Part shown: in pieces, positions 36,688 to 45,591 of the stretch | Layout of the letters: every line of letters begins with the position of its first letter | How positions within the stretch are numbered: the stretch's first letter is position 1 | Assembly (NCBI RefSeq): GCF_006974125.1 | Contig: NZ_CP037858.1 | Coordinates: 992,001 to 1,056,000 of the forward strand | From: Stenotrophomonas maltophilia | GTDB taxonomy: Bacteria; Pseudomonadota; Gammaproteobacteria; Xanthomonadales; Xanthomonadaceae | Direction of reading: 5' to 3' | DNA: 64,000 bases | Translations under genes and position numbers: made by a program | The notes under the pieces: model-generated | What the model was told of the DNA's origin: nothing | Seen by the model: only the letters and a program-made list of their open reading frames with translations | The model's database searches: none

Positions 36688-37164
36688 ATGCTCCACCGTT
36701 TCCGTATCGCCTTGATCGTCCTGAGCACCCTCGCCCTTGCCGCCTGTGGCAACGGCATCGTCAAGCGTGTTTCGGAACCGGCGGCCAGCCTGCAGCAGCT
36801 GACCGTGCGCGCCGACGGCAACTGGACCGTGGCCCTGCGCCTGCAGAACTTCAGCTCCATGCCGATGACCTTCGACGATGTCTCGCTGGCGCTGACCGTT
36901 GGCGACAGCGACGCCGGCACCCTGCAGGCCAAGCCGGGCATTTCCATCGGAGGCACCTCGGCCGACGTCATCAACGTCGACCTGGTACCCAGTTCGGCCG
37001 CACGCCTGGTGGTGGCCGATGCACTGGCCGGCAACCGCACCCTGGCCTATGGCCTGAAGGGAACGGTCGCAGCCACGCCGCAGGAAAAGAAGCAGCGCAG
37101 CTTCGATATCAGCAGCCGCAGCACCCTCAACCAGGCTCCGGGCTTGCCGGGCGTGCTGCGCTGA
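36688..37164 (+). CDS. LEA type 2 (LEA14-like) lipoprotein
   Basis: A 158-residue lipoprotein (lipobox LALAAC, Cys 20) with an AGAGGA ribosome-binding site. The mature part has the LEA_2/WHy beta-sandwich pattern (WTVALRLQNFSSMPMTFDDV, then GTSADVINVDL), a fold associated with desiccation and stress tolerance. It lies 65 bp upstream of an acyl-CoA dehydrogenase gene and may be cotranscribed. Confidence 0.75.
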   Translation: MLHRFRIALIVLSTLALAACGNGIVKRVSEPAASLQQLTVRADGNWTVALRLQNFSSMPMTFDDVSLALTVGDSDAGTLQAKPGISIGGTSADVINVDLVPSSAARLVVADALAGNRTLAYGLKGTVAATPQEKKQRSFDISSRSTLNQAPGLPGVLR

Positions 37165-37229
37165 TTTCCACCTTCCGTCGCGGCGCCTGGCGCCGCTCTC
37201 CCCTGCCCTGATCAAATCGAGACGTACCG

Positions 37230-39020
37230 ATGAGCAGCTACACCGCCCCGCTTTCCGACCTCCGTTTCGCCCTGCACGACGTGCTCAAGGTCGAACCCCT
37301 GTTCGCCCGCCTGGGCTTCACCGACGCCACCGCCGACGTGGTCGATGCCGTGCTGGAAGAAGCTGGCCGTTTCAGCGCCACCGTGCTGGCCCCGCTCAAC
37401 AGCGTTGGCGATGAGATCGGCTGCGTGCTCGACCAGGCCACCGGTGAAGTGACCACCCCGCCCGGCTTCAAGCAGGCCTACGACCAGTTCGTCGATGGCG
37501 GCTGGACCGGCCTGACCGCTTCGCCGGAACTGGGTGGCCAGGGCCTGCCGCACACCCTGGGCGTGCCGCTCAACGAAATGATCAACGCCGCCAACCTGGC
37601 GTGGGGCAACTTCCCGCTGCTCTCGCACGGCGCCATCGAAGCACTGAAGCAGCACGGCGAGGCCTGGCAGCACGAAGCCTTCCTCAAGCCGCTGATCGAG
37701 GGCCGCTGGACCGGCACCATGTGCCTGACCGAGCCGCACTGCGGCACCGACCTGGGCCTGCTGAAGACCAAGGCCGAGCCGAACGCCGATGGCAGCTATT
37801 CGATCACCGGCACCAAGATCTTCATCACTGCCGGCGAGCATGACCTGACCGGCAACATCGTGCACCTGGTGCTGGCCAAGCTGCCCGACGCCCCTCCGGG
37901 CGCCAAGGGCATCTCGCTGTTCGTCACCCCGAAGTTCAAGGTCGGCCGCGACGGCAACGTCGGCGAGCGCAACGCACTGCGCTGCGGTTCGATCGAGCAC
38001 AAGATGGGCATCAAGGGCTCGGTCACCTGCGTGATGAACTTCGACGGTGCACAGGGTTACCTGGTCGGCCAGCCGCACAAGGGCCTGCAGGCGATGTTCA
38101 CCATGATGAACACCGCGCGCCTGGGCGTCGGCCTGCAGGGCATCGGCCTGTCCGAGCGTGCCTACCAGAACGCGCTGAAGTACAGCCGTGAGCGCCTGCA
38201 GTCGCGCGCCCTCAGCGGCGCCAGGTTCCCGGACAAGCCGGCCGACCCGATCCTGGTCCACCCGGATGTGCGCCGCATGCTGCTGACGGTGAAGTCACTG
38301 GTCGAGGGCAGCCGCCTGCTGGCCCTGCACGCCGCCACCCTGATCGATGTCGCCCACCACGCCGAGGACGCCGCCGAGCGCGAGCGCGCCGACACCCTGG
38401 TGAGTTTCCTCACGCCCATCTCGAAGGCCTGCCAGACCGAATGGGGCATCGAGAACACCTACAACGCCCTGCAGTGCTTCGGTGGCCACGGCTATATCCG
38501 CGAGCACGGCATGGAACAGCTGGCCCGCGATGCGCGCATCACCACGCTGTATGAAGGCACCACCGGCATCCAGGCGCTGGACCTGATCGGCCGCAAGACC
38601 GCCTCCAGCCAGGGCGCCGGCCTGAAGCTGATGCTGGCCGAGATCGAAGCCTTCGCCAAGGAACATGAAGGCAACGAAGCGCTGGCCGAGTTCATCGGCC
38701 CACTGCGCGCCAAGGCTGCCGAATGGGGCAAGCTGACCCTGGACGTGCTGCAGCGCGCGGCCGCCAACCCGGACGAACTGGGTGCGGCCAGCTACGACTA
38801 CCTGTTCTATTCGGGTTACGTGGTGTTGGCCTACTGGTGGGCCCGCAGCGTGGCCGCCGCCGATGCCAGCGCGCACGGCGCCGCCTTCGCCCAGGGCAAG
38901 CGCGAGACCGCACGGTTCTACTTCGCCCGCGTGCTGCCGCGCACCCTCAGCCACGCCGCCGCGATCCAGGCCGGTGCCGCCCCGCTGATGGCCATGGACG
39001 ACGAGCGCTTCGGCGCCTGA
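37230..39020 (+). CDS. Acyl-CoA dehydrogenase, DmdC/large family
   Basis: A 596-residue FAD enzyme oxidising an acyl-CoA to its enoyl-CoA. It is the long type with an N-terminal extension, a middle domain containing MCLTEPHCGTDLG, a C-terminal helical domain with QCFGGHGYIREHGMEQLARD, the YEGTTGIQALDL segment (near 440) and an extra ACDH_C tail of about 120 residues. Relatives include fatty acyl dehydrogenases and 3-methylmercaptopropionyl-CoA dehydrogenase DmdC; chain-length preference cannot be read from sequence. Confidence 0.9.
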   Translation: MSSYTAPLSDLRFALHDVLKVEPLFARLGFTDATADVVDAVLEEAGRFSATVLAPLNSVGDEIGCVLDQATGEVTTPPGFKQAYDQFVDGGWTGLTASPELGGQGLPHTLGVPLNEMINAANLAWGNFPLLSHGAIEALKQHGEAWQHEAFLKPLIEGRWTGTMCLTEPHCGTDLGLLKTKAEPNADGSYSITGTKIFITAGEHDLTGNIVHLVLAKLPDAPPGAKGISLFVTPKFKVGRDGNVGERNALRCGSIEHKMGIKGSVTCVMNFDGAQGYLVGQPHKGLQAMFTMMNTARLGVGLQGIGLSERAYQNALKYSRERLQSRALSGARFPDKPADPILVHPDVRRMLLTVKSLVEGSRLLALHAATLIDVAHHAEDAAERERADTLVSFLTPISKACQTEWGIENTYNALQCFGGHGYIREHGMEQLARDARITTLYEGTTGIQALDLIGRKTASSQGAGLKLMLAEIEAFAKEHEGNEALAEFIGPLRAKAAEWGKLTLDVLQRAAANPDELGAASYDYLFYSGYVVLAYWWARSVAAADASAHGAAFAQGKRETARFYFARVLPRTLSHAAAIQAGAAPLMAMDDERFGA

Positions 39021-39098
39021 GCCGGGCTGCGCCCGGCACCCGCGGTTGCGCCGGCCGCTGGCCGGCAACCGCAAAAGCCGGCTTCCTGCGGGATGGCG

Positions 39099-39197
39099 AG
39101 GCGGATCCAATTGCGGGGGACGGCGCAAGTACGTCCCTGTAGCCTCGGTCGCGCCATCCATGGCGCTCACGCCCCCGCAACCGGACCCACCCCGCCT
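39099..39197. repeat. Long palindromic element with nested hairpin (copy 2, inverted)
   Basis: The right arm 39171-39197 is identical to the 27-bp right arm of the element at 18875-18978; the left arm is degenerate. The inner hairpin reads GCGCCAT/ATGGCGC here and GCCGCAT/ATGCGGC in the other copy, so both stem sides changed together. Most other inner words are conserved when read on the opposite strand. Confidence 0.8.
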
Positions 39198-39220
39198 CTG
39201 ACAGATTTCTGCTGCTGTTG

Positions 39221-39268
39221 GTAGGTGTCGACCTTGGTCGACACGTTGGATCCACACCAAGCGTGGAT
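39221..39268 (+). repeat. SMAG repeat plus a diverged second unit
   Basis: GTAGGTGTCGACC..GGTCGACAC (39221-39244) is a SMAG unit with different stem sequence. ATCCACACCAAGCGTGGAT (39250-39268) looks like a decayed unit without GTAG. Confidence 0.7.
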
Positions 39269-39270
39269 GG

Positions 39271-39309
39271 GGGATCAGAGCCCTTTCCTGCGGAAAGGGA
39301 TCCGACCCC
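39271..39309. repeat. Diverged member of the GGGGTCAGATCC inverted-repeat family
   Basis: The core stem CCCTTTCC/GGAAAGGG and the GATCC..GACCCC outer words match the element at 18801-18841, though the arms are imperfect. Confidence 0.6.
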
Positions 39310-39343
39310 GACCTGACAGCCCCCAGTATCTCTCTGGAGAAAA

Positions 39344-39434
39344 GCCCCCTTTTGTTAAAGGGGGCGCACCGACAGGTGCGGGGAATAGGAAGAATGCGTG
39401 GGCATCCCAGCCCGCCGACGGCGGGCTGGGATGC
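39344..39434. repeat. Two perfect inverted repeats in the gap before the HNH gene
   Basis: GCCCCCTTT/AAAGGGGGC with a TGTT loop (39344-39365), and a 15-bp perfect stem GCATCCCAGCCCGCC with a GAC loop (39402-39434). Together with the neighbouring elements they fill 39021-39523, where no gene is seen. Confidence 0.7.
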
Positions 39435-39446
39435 CGAATGCGCGGA

Positions 39447-39506
39447 CCTGAATGTTGACGATTTGCGTATCGCCGACAGGCGATACACAAATCGTCAACA
39501 TTCAGG
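39447..39506. repeat. 60-bp hairpin with 28-bp arms next to the HNH gene promoter
   Basis: Arms 39447-39474 and 39479-39506 are complementary except for one mismatch and close a GACA loop. The right arm ends exactly one base before a TATAAG -10 box. It is less GC-rich than its surroundings. Confidence 0.8.
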
Positions 39507-39512
39507 TATAAG
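39507..39512 (+). promoter_or_regulatory. Candidate -10 box of the HNH gene
   Basis: TATAAG lies 11 bases upstream of the ATG, implying a very short leader. The -35 region would fall inside the 60-bp hairpin. Confidence 0.45.
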
Positions 39513-39523
39513 CTGTTCTCCCG

Positions 39524-40189
39524 ATGGAGACAGACACTACACGCTTGGGTCTGATCGAAGCCGGAGCTCCGTTTTCTGCTCCGGGCGCCGAAGCATCGCC
39601 CAACGCCACGACGCTGCATCGACCCGGTTCCGTCCGGCTGCTCTCACTTGATGCCCACGGACGCGTACTGGATTGGATCACCTGGCAGGATGCGGCGTGC
39701 CTCTACGCCCGCGAAGCCGTCGCCTGGACACTCGGCGATCCCTGCCTGCACATCCACGGCGGTACCAACCGCTTCAGCGGCCTGCAGAGCGGGATGGACC
39801 TGCACCCGATCATCGCCGCGCGCGGCCACGCCCGCTCCCGCGCGATCGATCCGACGCCGAACCTGACCAACCCGGCCCTGTTCGCCCGTGACGCCCACCT
39901 GTGCATGTACTGCGGCCAGCAGTTCAACCGCCCCACGCTCACCCGCGACCACGTCATGCCACTGTCCAAGGGTGGCCTGGACTGCTGGGAAAACGTGGTC
40001 ACCGCCTGCTTCCACTGCAACTCGCGCAAGAGCGACCGCACCCCGCAGCAGGCCGGAATGCCACTGCTGGCGGTGCCCTACCGGCCCAGCTGGATCGAGC
40101 ATCTGATCCTGTCCAACCGCAACATCCTGGCCGACCAGATGGCCTTCCTGAAGGCGCAATTGCCGAAGCGGTCAAAACTGAGCACCTGA
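39524..40189 (+). CDS. HNH endonuclease
   Basis: A 221-residue predicted nuclease. The C-terminal half has a zinc-binding HNH motif: CMYCG, then RDHVMPLSKGG, then WENVVTACFHCNSRK. The N-terminal 120 residues form a domain found in this proteobacterial family of free-standing HNH proteins. There is no associated methylase or phage gene, so it is probably a stand-alone housekeeping or repair nuclease. Its promoter abuts a large hairpin. Confidence 0.88.
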   Translation: METDTTRLGLIEAGAPFSAPGAEASPNATTLHRPGSVRLLSLDAHGRVLDWITWQDAACLYAREAVAWTLGDPCLHIHGGTNRFSGLQSGMDLHPIIAARGHARSRAIDPTPNLTNPALFARDAHLCMYCGQQFNRPTLTRDHVMPLSKGGLDCWENVVTACFHCNSRKSDRTPQQAGMPLLAVPYRPSWIEHLILSNRNILADQMAFLKAQLPKRSKLST

Positions 40190-40291
40190 ATCGCCGAAAA
40201 TGCAACCCTCACCGTCCTGTCACGGGCGGCGGCGTTTGCTTGCCCCACCCCCGTTTGAGGGCGAAAATGGGCGTTCAGAACAAGTGCGAAC

Positions 40292-42202
40292 ATGATGATC
40301 GACTCTGCCCGCTATCCCCGCCTCGCGCGCATCCAGACACCGGATGACCTGCGCACGTTCGACGAATCCGAAATGAGGGCGGTCGCCGACGAGCTGCGCG
40401 CCTACCTCATCGAATCGGTCGGCAAGAGCGGTGGCCACTTCGCCGCCGGCCTGGGCGTGATCGAACTCACCGTGGCACTGCACTACCTGTACCAGACCCC
40501 GCACGACCAGCTGGTCTGGGACGTGGGCCACCAGACCTACCCGCACAAGATCCTCACCGGCCGTCGCGACGAGATCCATACCGTCAAGCAGAAGGACGGC
40601 GTCGCGCCATTCCCGAAGCGCGAGGAAAGCGAGTACGACACCTTTGGCGTCGGCCACTCCTCCACCTCGATCTCGGCCGCACTCGGCATGGCCATCGCGC
40701 GCCAGTCCGAAGGCGACGATCGCAAGATCGTGGCGGTGATCGGTGACGGCGCGATGACCGCCGGCATGGCCTTCGAAGCGCTGATGCACGCCGGCGGCAT
40801 GGACCCGGAACCGAACCTGCTGGTGATCCTCAACGACAACAACATGTCGATCTCCGAGGCGGTCGGCGGCCTGACCAAGATGCTCGGCCGTGCCACCGGC
40901 AGCCGCACGCTCAACGCGCTGCGCGAAGGCGGCAAGAAGATCCTCGGCGACAAGAAGAACAACCCGGCACGCTTCGTGAAGCGCTGGGAAGAGCACTGGA
41001 AGGGCATGTTCGTGCCGTCCACGATGTTCGAGGAAATGGGCTTCCATTACACCGGCCCGATCGACGGCCACGACATGCCGGCCCTGCTGTCCACGCTGAA
41101 GACGCTGCGTGCCTCCAAGGGCCCGAAGCTGCTGCACGTGATGACCACCAAGGGCAAGGGCTACGAGCCGGCCGAGGGCGACCAGATCGGTTACCACGCC
41201 GTCGGCCCGTTCGATCCGGACAAGGGCCTGGTGGCCAAGGCCGGCGCCAAGAAGCCGACCTACACCGATGTGTTCAGCGACTGGCTGTGCGATGCCGCCG
41301 CCGCCGAGCCGCGCCTGTACGGCATCACCCCGGCGATGCGCGAAGGCTCCGGCCTGGTGCGTTTCAGCAAGGAATACCCGCAGCGCTACTTCGACGTGGC
41401 GATTGCCGAACAGCACGCGGTCACGCTGGCCGCCGGCATGGCGACCCAGGGCGGCAAGCCGGTGGTGGCGATCTATTCGACCTTCCTGCAGCGCGCGTAC
41501 GACCAGCTGGTGCATGACGTGGCGATCCAGGACCTGGACGTGCTGTTCGCGATCGACCGCGCCGGCGTGGTCGGACCGGACGGTGCAACCCATGCCGGCA
41601 ACCTCGACCTGAGCTTCCTGCGTTGCGTGCCAAACCTGGTGGTGATGGCGCCATCCAACGAAGCCGAGTGCCGCCAGATGCTCAGCACCGGCCTGCAGCA
41701 TCCGGGCCCGGCCGCTGTGCGCTATCCGCGTGGCACCGGCACCGGCGTTGCAGCCGGCACCGATCTCGCCACCCTGCCGATCGGCAAGGGCGAGCTGCGC
41801 CAGCAGGGCAGCCGCGTCGCCCTGCTGGCCTTTGGCAGCACCGTGGCCGCCGCCGAACAGGTCGGTCGCGAACTGGGCCTGAGCGTGGTCAACATGCGCT
41901 TCATCAAACCGCTGGACCGCGAGCTGGTGCTGGCTGTCGCCGCTCAGCACGAGGGCCTGGTCACGATCGAAGACAACGTGGTGGCCGGTGGCGCCGGCTC
42001 CGGTGTCGGTGAGCTGCTCAATGCCGAGGGCGTGCTGCGCCCGATCCTGCACCTGGGCCTGCCCGACAGCTACCAGCACCATGCCAGCCGCGAGGACCTG
42101 CTGGCCGAAGCCGGTATCGATGCCGCGGGCATCCGCGCGGCGGTACTCAAGCGCTGGCCACAGCTGGCCGCCGGCACCCCGCCGCTCAGCGCGGCAGGCT
42201 GA
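40292..42202 (+). CDS. dxs: 1-deoxy-D-xylulose-5-phosphate synthase
   Basis: Thiamine-diphosphate enzyme that condenses pyruvate and glyceraldehyde 3-phosphate, the first step of the MEP isoprenoid pathway. The 636-residue protein has the family landmarks [20 protein letters not shown], the ThDP motif [14 protein letters not shown], the catalytic Glu in [13 protein letters not shown], and the C-terminal transketolase domain. Start at 40292 or the adjacent ATG at 40295 differ by one residue. ispA and xseB, often beside dxs, are not present here. Confidence 0.96.
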   Translation: MMIDSARYPRLARIQTPDDLRTFDESEMRAVADELRAYLIESVGKSGGHFAAGLGVIELTVALHYLYQTPHDQLVWDVGHQTYPHKILTGRRDEIHTVKQKDGVAPFPKREESEYDTFGVGHSSTSISAALGMAIARQSEGDDRKIVAVIGDGAMTAGMAFEALMHAGGMDPEPNLLVILNDNNMSISEAVGGLTKMLGRATGSRTLNALREGGKKILGDKKNNPARFVKRWEEHWKGMFVPSTMFEEMGFHYTGPIDGHDMPALLSTLKTLRASKGPKLLHVMTTKGKGYEPAEGDQIGYHAVGPFDPDKGLVAKAGAKKPTYTDVFSDWLCDAAAAEPRLYGITPAMREGSGLVRFSKEYPQRYFDVAIAEQHAVTLAAGMATQGGKPVVAIYSTFLQRAYDQLVHDVAIQDLDVLFAIDRAGVVGPDGATHAGNLDLSFLRCVPNLVVMAPSNEAECRQMLSTGLQHPGPAAVRYPRGTGTGVAAGTDLATLPIGKGELRQQGSRVALLAFGSTVAAAEQVGRELGLSVVNMRFIKPLDRELVLAVAAQHEGLVTIEDNVVAGGAGSGVGELLNAEGVLRPILHLGLPDSYQHHASREDLLAEAGIDAAGIRAAVLKRWPQLAAGTPPLSAAG

Positions 42203-42221
42203 GCCGGCCACGACCCAGTGG

Positions 42222-42313
42222 ATCCACGCATGGCGTGGATCTACTGCGGAACAGGGGTCGATCCACGCCATGCATGGAGACAGACACAAAGTAGAGCCAC
42301 GCCATGCGTGGAT
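42222..42313. repeat. Cluster of three SMAG repeats after dxs
   Basis: Units are at 42222-42244 (bottom strand), 42257-42280 (top, GTCG variant) and 42291-42313 (top). All have the ATCCACGC/GCGTGGAT type stem. Confidence 0.85.
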
Positions 42314-42354
42314 AGCGGGCTCCGGAAACAGGATCTGGCCGGGAGCCCCAGCCT

Positions 42355-42558
42355 TCAGCCGTAGCTGACCGCTTCCACGAAGGCACCGCTGGCTTCCACG
42401 CGCACGGCAGCGCGCTGCCCGGTATCGACAAAGTGCAGGCGCGCCAGGGTTTCAGCGAAGTCGAAGGCCCGGGCACCGTCGCGGAAATCGATCGGCTCCG
42501 GCCGGTCCGGATGCAGCACGCGCCATTGGCGCTGTTCGCATTGCAGGCGGATCAACAT
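42355..42558 (-). CDS. Small conserved-type protein, paralog A
   Basis: A 67-residue protein with an AAGGAGTGAG ribosome-binding site. I do not recognise the family firmly. It aligns along its whole length with the 68-residue product at 43422-43628 (shared pattern Q-C-..-W-V-L-P, then AFD.A..LA, then TGQR..VRVEA.G..V.A). Both have a bias to Arg, His and Ala and lack signal peptides. Confidence 0.7.
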   Translation of the reverse strand: MLIRLQCEQRQWRVLHPDRPEPIDFRDGARAFDFAETLARLHFVDTGQRAAVRVEASGAFVEAVSYG

Positions 42559-42725
42559 GCGGCTCACTCCTTGAGGCAGCGTATCGACGGTAGCGGGACG
42601 GGCGTGCCGGTTACGGCAGACTTCATCACGACGGATCAGGGGCACGCAGGGGTGCCCTGATCGCAGAAGATACGACGTTCAAAATGTGAGCTGTATCAGA
42701 TTATTCTGATTTTCGAGTGGCGCGC

Positions 42726-43289
42726 TCAATTCACCTGGAACTGCGCCCGGCAGCCGTCGCTGACCCAGATGCCACGGCGGTCCCAGCCCCAGGTCTGGCC
42801 TTCGATGCAGGCACTGCGCGAATCCTGGCGGACCAGGCGCACACCACGACGGATTCGGGCATCGCAGTACTCCTGGCGGTGGCCGTTGGAATGGCAGGTG
42901 ATCACCTCACCCCCACCCCAGCCATTGCCGCCATTGCCCCAGCCGTTGCCATGGCCACCACCCCAGCCACCGCCACGGCGGTACTCGCCAACGAACTCAG
43001 CCCGGCAGCCCTGGGTCACCCAGACCCCGTAGCGGGATTGCCCCCAGGTCTCACCCTCGACACACGGCGAACCCGACAACTGGCGGATCATCCGGGCACG
43101 GCCTTCCAGGCGGCATTCATTGCTGCGGTTCTTGATCGATTCGCAGCGTACGATGCCGCCGCCATCACGACCGCCATAGCGATCATCGTCATAACCGTAG
43201 CCATAGCTCTGCGCCTGCGCGCCGCCTGCGGCGGCCAGCATCGGCAGCAGCGTGCAGGCCAGGGTGCGCCAGGTGAGTGCCTTGCCCAT
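42726..43289 (-). CDS. DUF3011 exported protein, copy 1
   Basis: A 187-residue secreted protein with a signal peptide (1-26) and two DUF3011 units, each with conserved Cys residues and the wording GQSRYGVWVTQGCRAEFVG and GWDRRGIWVSDGCRAQF. A Gly/Trp/Asn-rich linker separates them. The function is unknown; the family is typical of Xanthomonadaceae. CGGAGA precedes the ATG. It lies between the two small paralogs and is homologous to the gene at 48009. Confidence 0.85.
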   Translation of the reverse strand: MGKALTWRTLACTLLPMLAAAGGAQAQSYGYGYDDDRYGGRDGGGIVRCESIKNRSNECRLEGRARMIRQLSGSPCVEGETWGQSRYGVWVTQGCRAEFVGEYRRGGGWGGGHGNGWGNGGNGWGGGEVITCHSNGHRQEYCDARIRRGVRLVRQDSRSACIEGQTWGWDRRGIWVSDGCRAQFQVN

Positions 43290-43421
43290 CGGAATCTCCG
43301 GATGAATACGATGGCGCAAGCATCCGGGATTCGTGGCGCGGCGCACAGGGGGGCGCCCCATGGCGGTTTTTTCCCCATTCAAACAACTCAACCGTGGCTG
43401 ACTGCGCCTCGGCCGATGGCG

Positions 43422-43628
43422 TCAACTTCCGACGTGGAGCGCGTCCACGGAACTGCCGAGCGCCTCGACCCGTACCGTGCTGCGCTGGCCGGTACGGCGG
43501 TGGTGTTCCAGGGCCCGCGCCGCGGCGACATCGAAGGCCTCGGCGCCCCGTGCATAACGGGTGGCGTCATGCGCCTGCGGATCCAGCACGGACCAGTGCC
43601 GGGCGTTGCATTGAACGGTAATGACCAT
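43422..43628 (-). CDS. Small conserved-type protein, paralog B
   Basis: A 68-residue homolog of the product at 42355-42558, with ribosome-binding site GGAGTC 7 bases before the ATG. The two flank the DUF3011 gene at 42726 on the same strand. No function is known to me. Confidence 0.7.
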   Translation of the reverse strand: MVITVQCNARHWSVLDPQAHDATRYARGAEAFDVAAARALEHHRRTGQRSTVRVEALGSSVDALHVGS

Positions 43629-43866
43629 TGGAAGACTCCTGCGGAATGAAGGCACGCCAGCAGCGGAAGACCCTGAGCGCCGGTACACCATCAGGCTAGC
43701 GAGTGCCTCCGGGATGGCCCATCAGATTTGTACGAAAATGCCGCGCCACACTGTCAGACCGCCCCGCCCTCACATCCCTGAGGCCGTTTAGTGAATCCCT
43801 TTCGTGACCCTTGTCACGGAGTTGGCAGAGCTTCACACTACCGTCATCAACAGGGGCCCCTTCCAC

Positions 43867-43971
43867 ATGCGCACCTTCTTCTCCCAGCAGCGTTGGACGT
43901 TGCTGAAGTTCTATTTCGTGGCCAGCTATCTGGTGCTGATCGAGGAACTGATCCGCGCCGCCCTGCACTGA
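43867..43971 (+). CDS. 34-residue membrane peptide
   Basis: ATG to TGA encodes 34 residues: a basic head (RTFFSQQRW) then a hydrophobic helix with LLKFYFVASYLVLIEELI. The codon use is clean for this genome. A hairpin (CGTGAC/GTCACG, 43803-43818) lies 50 bp upstream. AGGGG is rather far from the ATG. It is probably a real small single-pass membrane protein, role unknown. Confidence 0.5.
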   Translation: MRTFFSQQRWTLLKFYFVASYLVLIEELIRAALH

Positions 43972-44030
43972 GCACTTGCTGCCGTTTTACCCGCGGCAGA
44001 CACTGTTGCTTTAGGCACGGAGCTTCGCCG

Positions 44031-44315
44031 ATGAAATCCCTTCTTCTGATTCCAGCCCTGCTGGTCCTGGCCGCCTGCGCCAGCCCGGACAAGGCACCCA
44101 CGCACGCCGAAGCGGCAGCCACGTCGCCAGCGACACCGGTCGTCGGTGGTGATCGCGATGCGCATGGCTGCATCGGTTCGGCCGGTTACCAGTGGTGCGA
44201 GCACAGCCAGCGTTGCGAGCGCCCGTGGGAACTGGCGCAGGCACAGGGCCTGGCCAATACCGCCGAGGCCATCAATGCCTACTGCGCAAAGCCGGCCAGC
44301 CCGGCGCGCAAGTGA
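44031..44315 (+). CDS. Small Cys-rich lipoprotein
   Basis: A 94-residue lipoprotein (lipobox VLAAC, Cys 16) whose mature part carries four Cys in the pattern GCIGSAGYQWCEHSQRCERPWE and a later AYC. This resembles small peptidase-inhibitor-like or DUF333-like exported domains but I cannot name it. It is followed 12 bp later by the DUF1653 gene, suggesting cotranscription. Confidence 0.7.
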   Translation: MKSLLLIPALLVLAACASPDKAPTHAEAAATSPATPVVGGDRDAHGCIGSAGYQWCEHSQRCERPWELAQAQGLANTAEAINAYCAKPASPARK

Positions 44316-44327
44316 GTCGCGCCCACC

Positions 44328-44561
44328 ATGGCTGAGCTGAGTCCGCTACCCCCCCTGGCCCCAGGCCGCTACCGCCACTTCAAGGGCGGCGAGTACGAAG
44401 TGCTCGACATCGTCCGCAGCAGCGAGACCCTGCAGCCGATGGTGCTGTACCGCGCGCTGTATGGCGAAGGTGGCCTGTGGGTACGCCCGTACGCCATGTT
44501 CGTCGAGCAGGTGCCCGGCGAGCACGGACCGCAACCGCGTTTCGCCCGCATCGACGCATGA
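44328..44561 (+). CDS. DUF1653 protein
   Basis: A 77-residue cytoplasmic protein matching DUF1653 (GRYRHFKGGEYEVLDIVRSS, then YRALYGEGGLWVRP and MF.E.V). The family forms a small SH3-like beta-barrel of unknown function. It is followed by a short GC hairpin without T run (about 44571-44590). Confidence 0.85.
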   Translation: MAELSPLPPLAPGRYRHFKGGEYEVLDIVRSSETLQPMVLYRALYGEGGLWVRPYAMFVEQVPGEHGPQPRFARIDA

Positions 44562-44616
44562 CGGTTCCGCTGCCGGCCTTGGCCGGCAGCACGCGGTAAC
44601 GCGGCGGGGCCTGCGT

Positions 44617-44639
44617 TACAATCGTACCGTCCAGTCGGT
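44617..44639 (+). promoter_or_regulatory. Promoter -10 and palindromic operator of the TetR-SMR pair
   Basis: TACAAT (44617-44622) is followed at once by ACCGTCCAGTCGGT (44626-44639), a 14-bp palindrome with one mismatched pair, at the likely transcription start. This suits autorepression by the TetR protein encoded just downstream. Confidence 0.5.
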
Positions 44640-44650
44640 TTCTTTCCGCC

Positions 44651-45223
44651 ATGTCCGCATCCCCCTCCCGTTCGCGCCGCAAGGCGCCCGACAGCGTGCG
44701 CCAGTCACTGCTGCAGGCCACCATTGAAGTGATCGGCCGTAACGGCCTGGCCGCGCTGACCGTGCAGGACGTCGCGCAGGCCGCCGGTGTCAGCAAGGGT
44801 GCGTTGTTCCATCATTTCAGCAGCAAGCAGGCACTGGTGGATGAAGCCATCGGCGCACTCATCGGCGAGTTCGAAACGCGGGTTCGTGCCCTGCTGCAGG
44901 AAAACCCCGAAGGCCATGGCCGTTTCAGCCGCGCCTATGTGCAGGCCAATTTCGAGCATCTGCTGCAGCAGGAACAGGACAACGACATCGGCCTGACCCT
45001 GGGCAACCTGATGGAACCGGCCCTGCTCGCGCATTGGCGTACATGGAAGCGCGCGATGCTGGCCGAATTCGCCGACGAAGCCAACGATCCCCGACTGTAT
45101 GCGGCGCGCTGCGCTGCCGACGGCTACTGGGCCACGGCCTATGGACGTCCGCTGGACGAGGAAGAACGTGCCAACGCATTGGCCATGGCCGAACAGGCCC
45201 TGAAACTGTGCGACCCGCAGTGA
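44651..45223 (+). CDS. TetR/AcrR family regulator of an SMR pump
   Basis: A 190-residue regulator. The helix-turn-helix (about 15-60; TVQDVAQAAGVSKGALFHHF) is followed by a TetR_C domain of the BetI-like type. It lies 13 bp before the SMR efflux gene, so it probably represses the pair until a cationic drug binds. Confidence 0.9.
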   Translation: MSASPSRSRRKAPDSVRQSLLQATIEVIGRNGLAALTVQDVAQAAGVSKGALFHHFSSKQALVDEAIGALIGEFETRVRALLQENPEGHGRFSRAYVQANFEHLLQQEQDNDIGLTLGNLMEPALLAHWRTWKRAMLAEFADEANDPRLYAARCAADGYWATAYGRPLDEEERANALAMAEQALKLCDPQ

Positions 45224-45236
45224 GCTGGAGCGCTCG

Positions 45237-45569
45237 ATGAATCCCTACCTCTACCTTGCCGCTGCCATCGTGCTGGAAGTGATTGCCACATCACTGCTGA
45301 AAGCGTCCGACGGCATGAGCCGACTGGCGCCGACACTGGGCGCACTGGTCGGCTACGGGCTGTGCTTCTACCTGCTGTCGATGACCATGAAGTCGATCCC
45401 GACCGGCATCGCCTACGCAATCTGGTCCGGCGTCGGCATCGTGCTGATCTCGCTGATCGGGCTGGTGGTGTTCAAGCAGCGCCTGGATGCACCGGCGTTG
45501 ATCGGCATCGGCCTGATCTGCGCCGGCGTACTGGTGATCAACCTGTTCTCGCGCAGCAGCGCGCACTGA
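45237..45569 (+). CDS. Small multidrug resistance (SMR/EmrE-type) efflux protein
   Basis: A 110-residue proton-coupled exporter of quaternary cations with four membrane helices. The key residues of EmrE are kept: E14 (proton/drug site), Y60 and W63 in the GIAYAIWSG segment. It functions as an antiparallel dimer in the inner membrane. It is cotranscribed with the upstream tetR gene. Confidence 0.92.
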   Translation: MNPYLYLAAAIVLEVIATSLLKASDGMSRLAPTLGALVGYGLCFYLLSMTMKSIPTGIAYAIWSGVGIVLISLIGLVVFKQRLDAPALIGIGLICAGVLVINLFSRSSAH

Positions 45570-45591
45570 GCACGCTGCTGCGCGATCAACG

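Noticed and set aside
39221..39506. CRISPR-like array of regularly spaced repeats
   Set aside because: The units are unrelated palindromes of different length with irregular spacing and no cas gene nearby.
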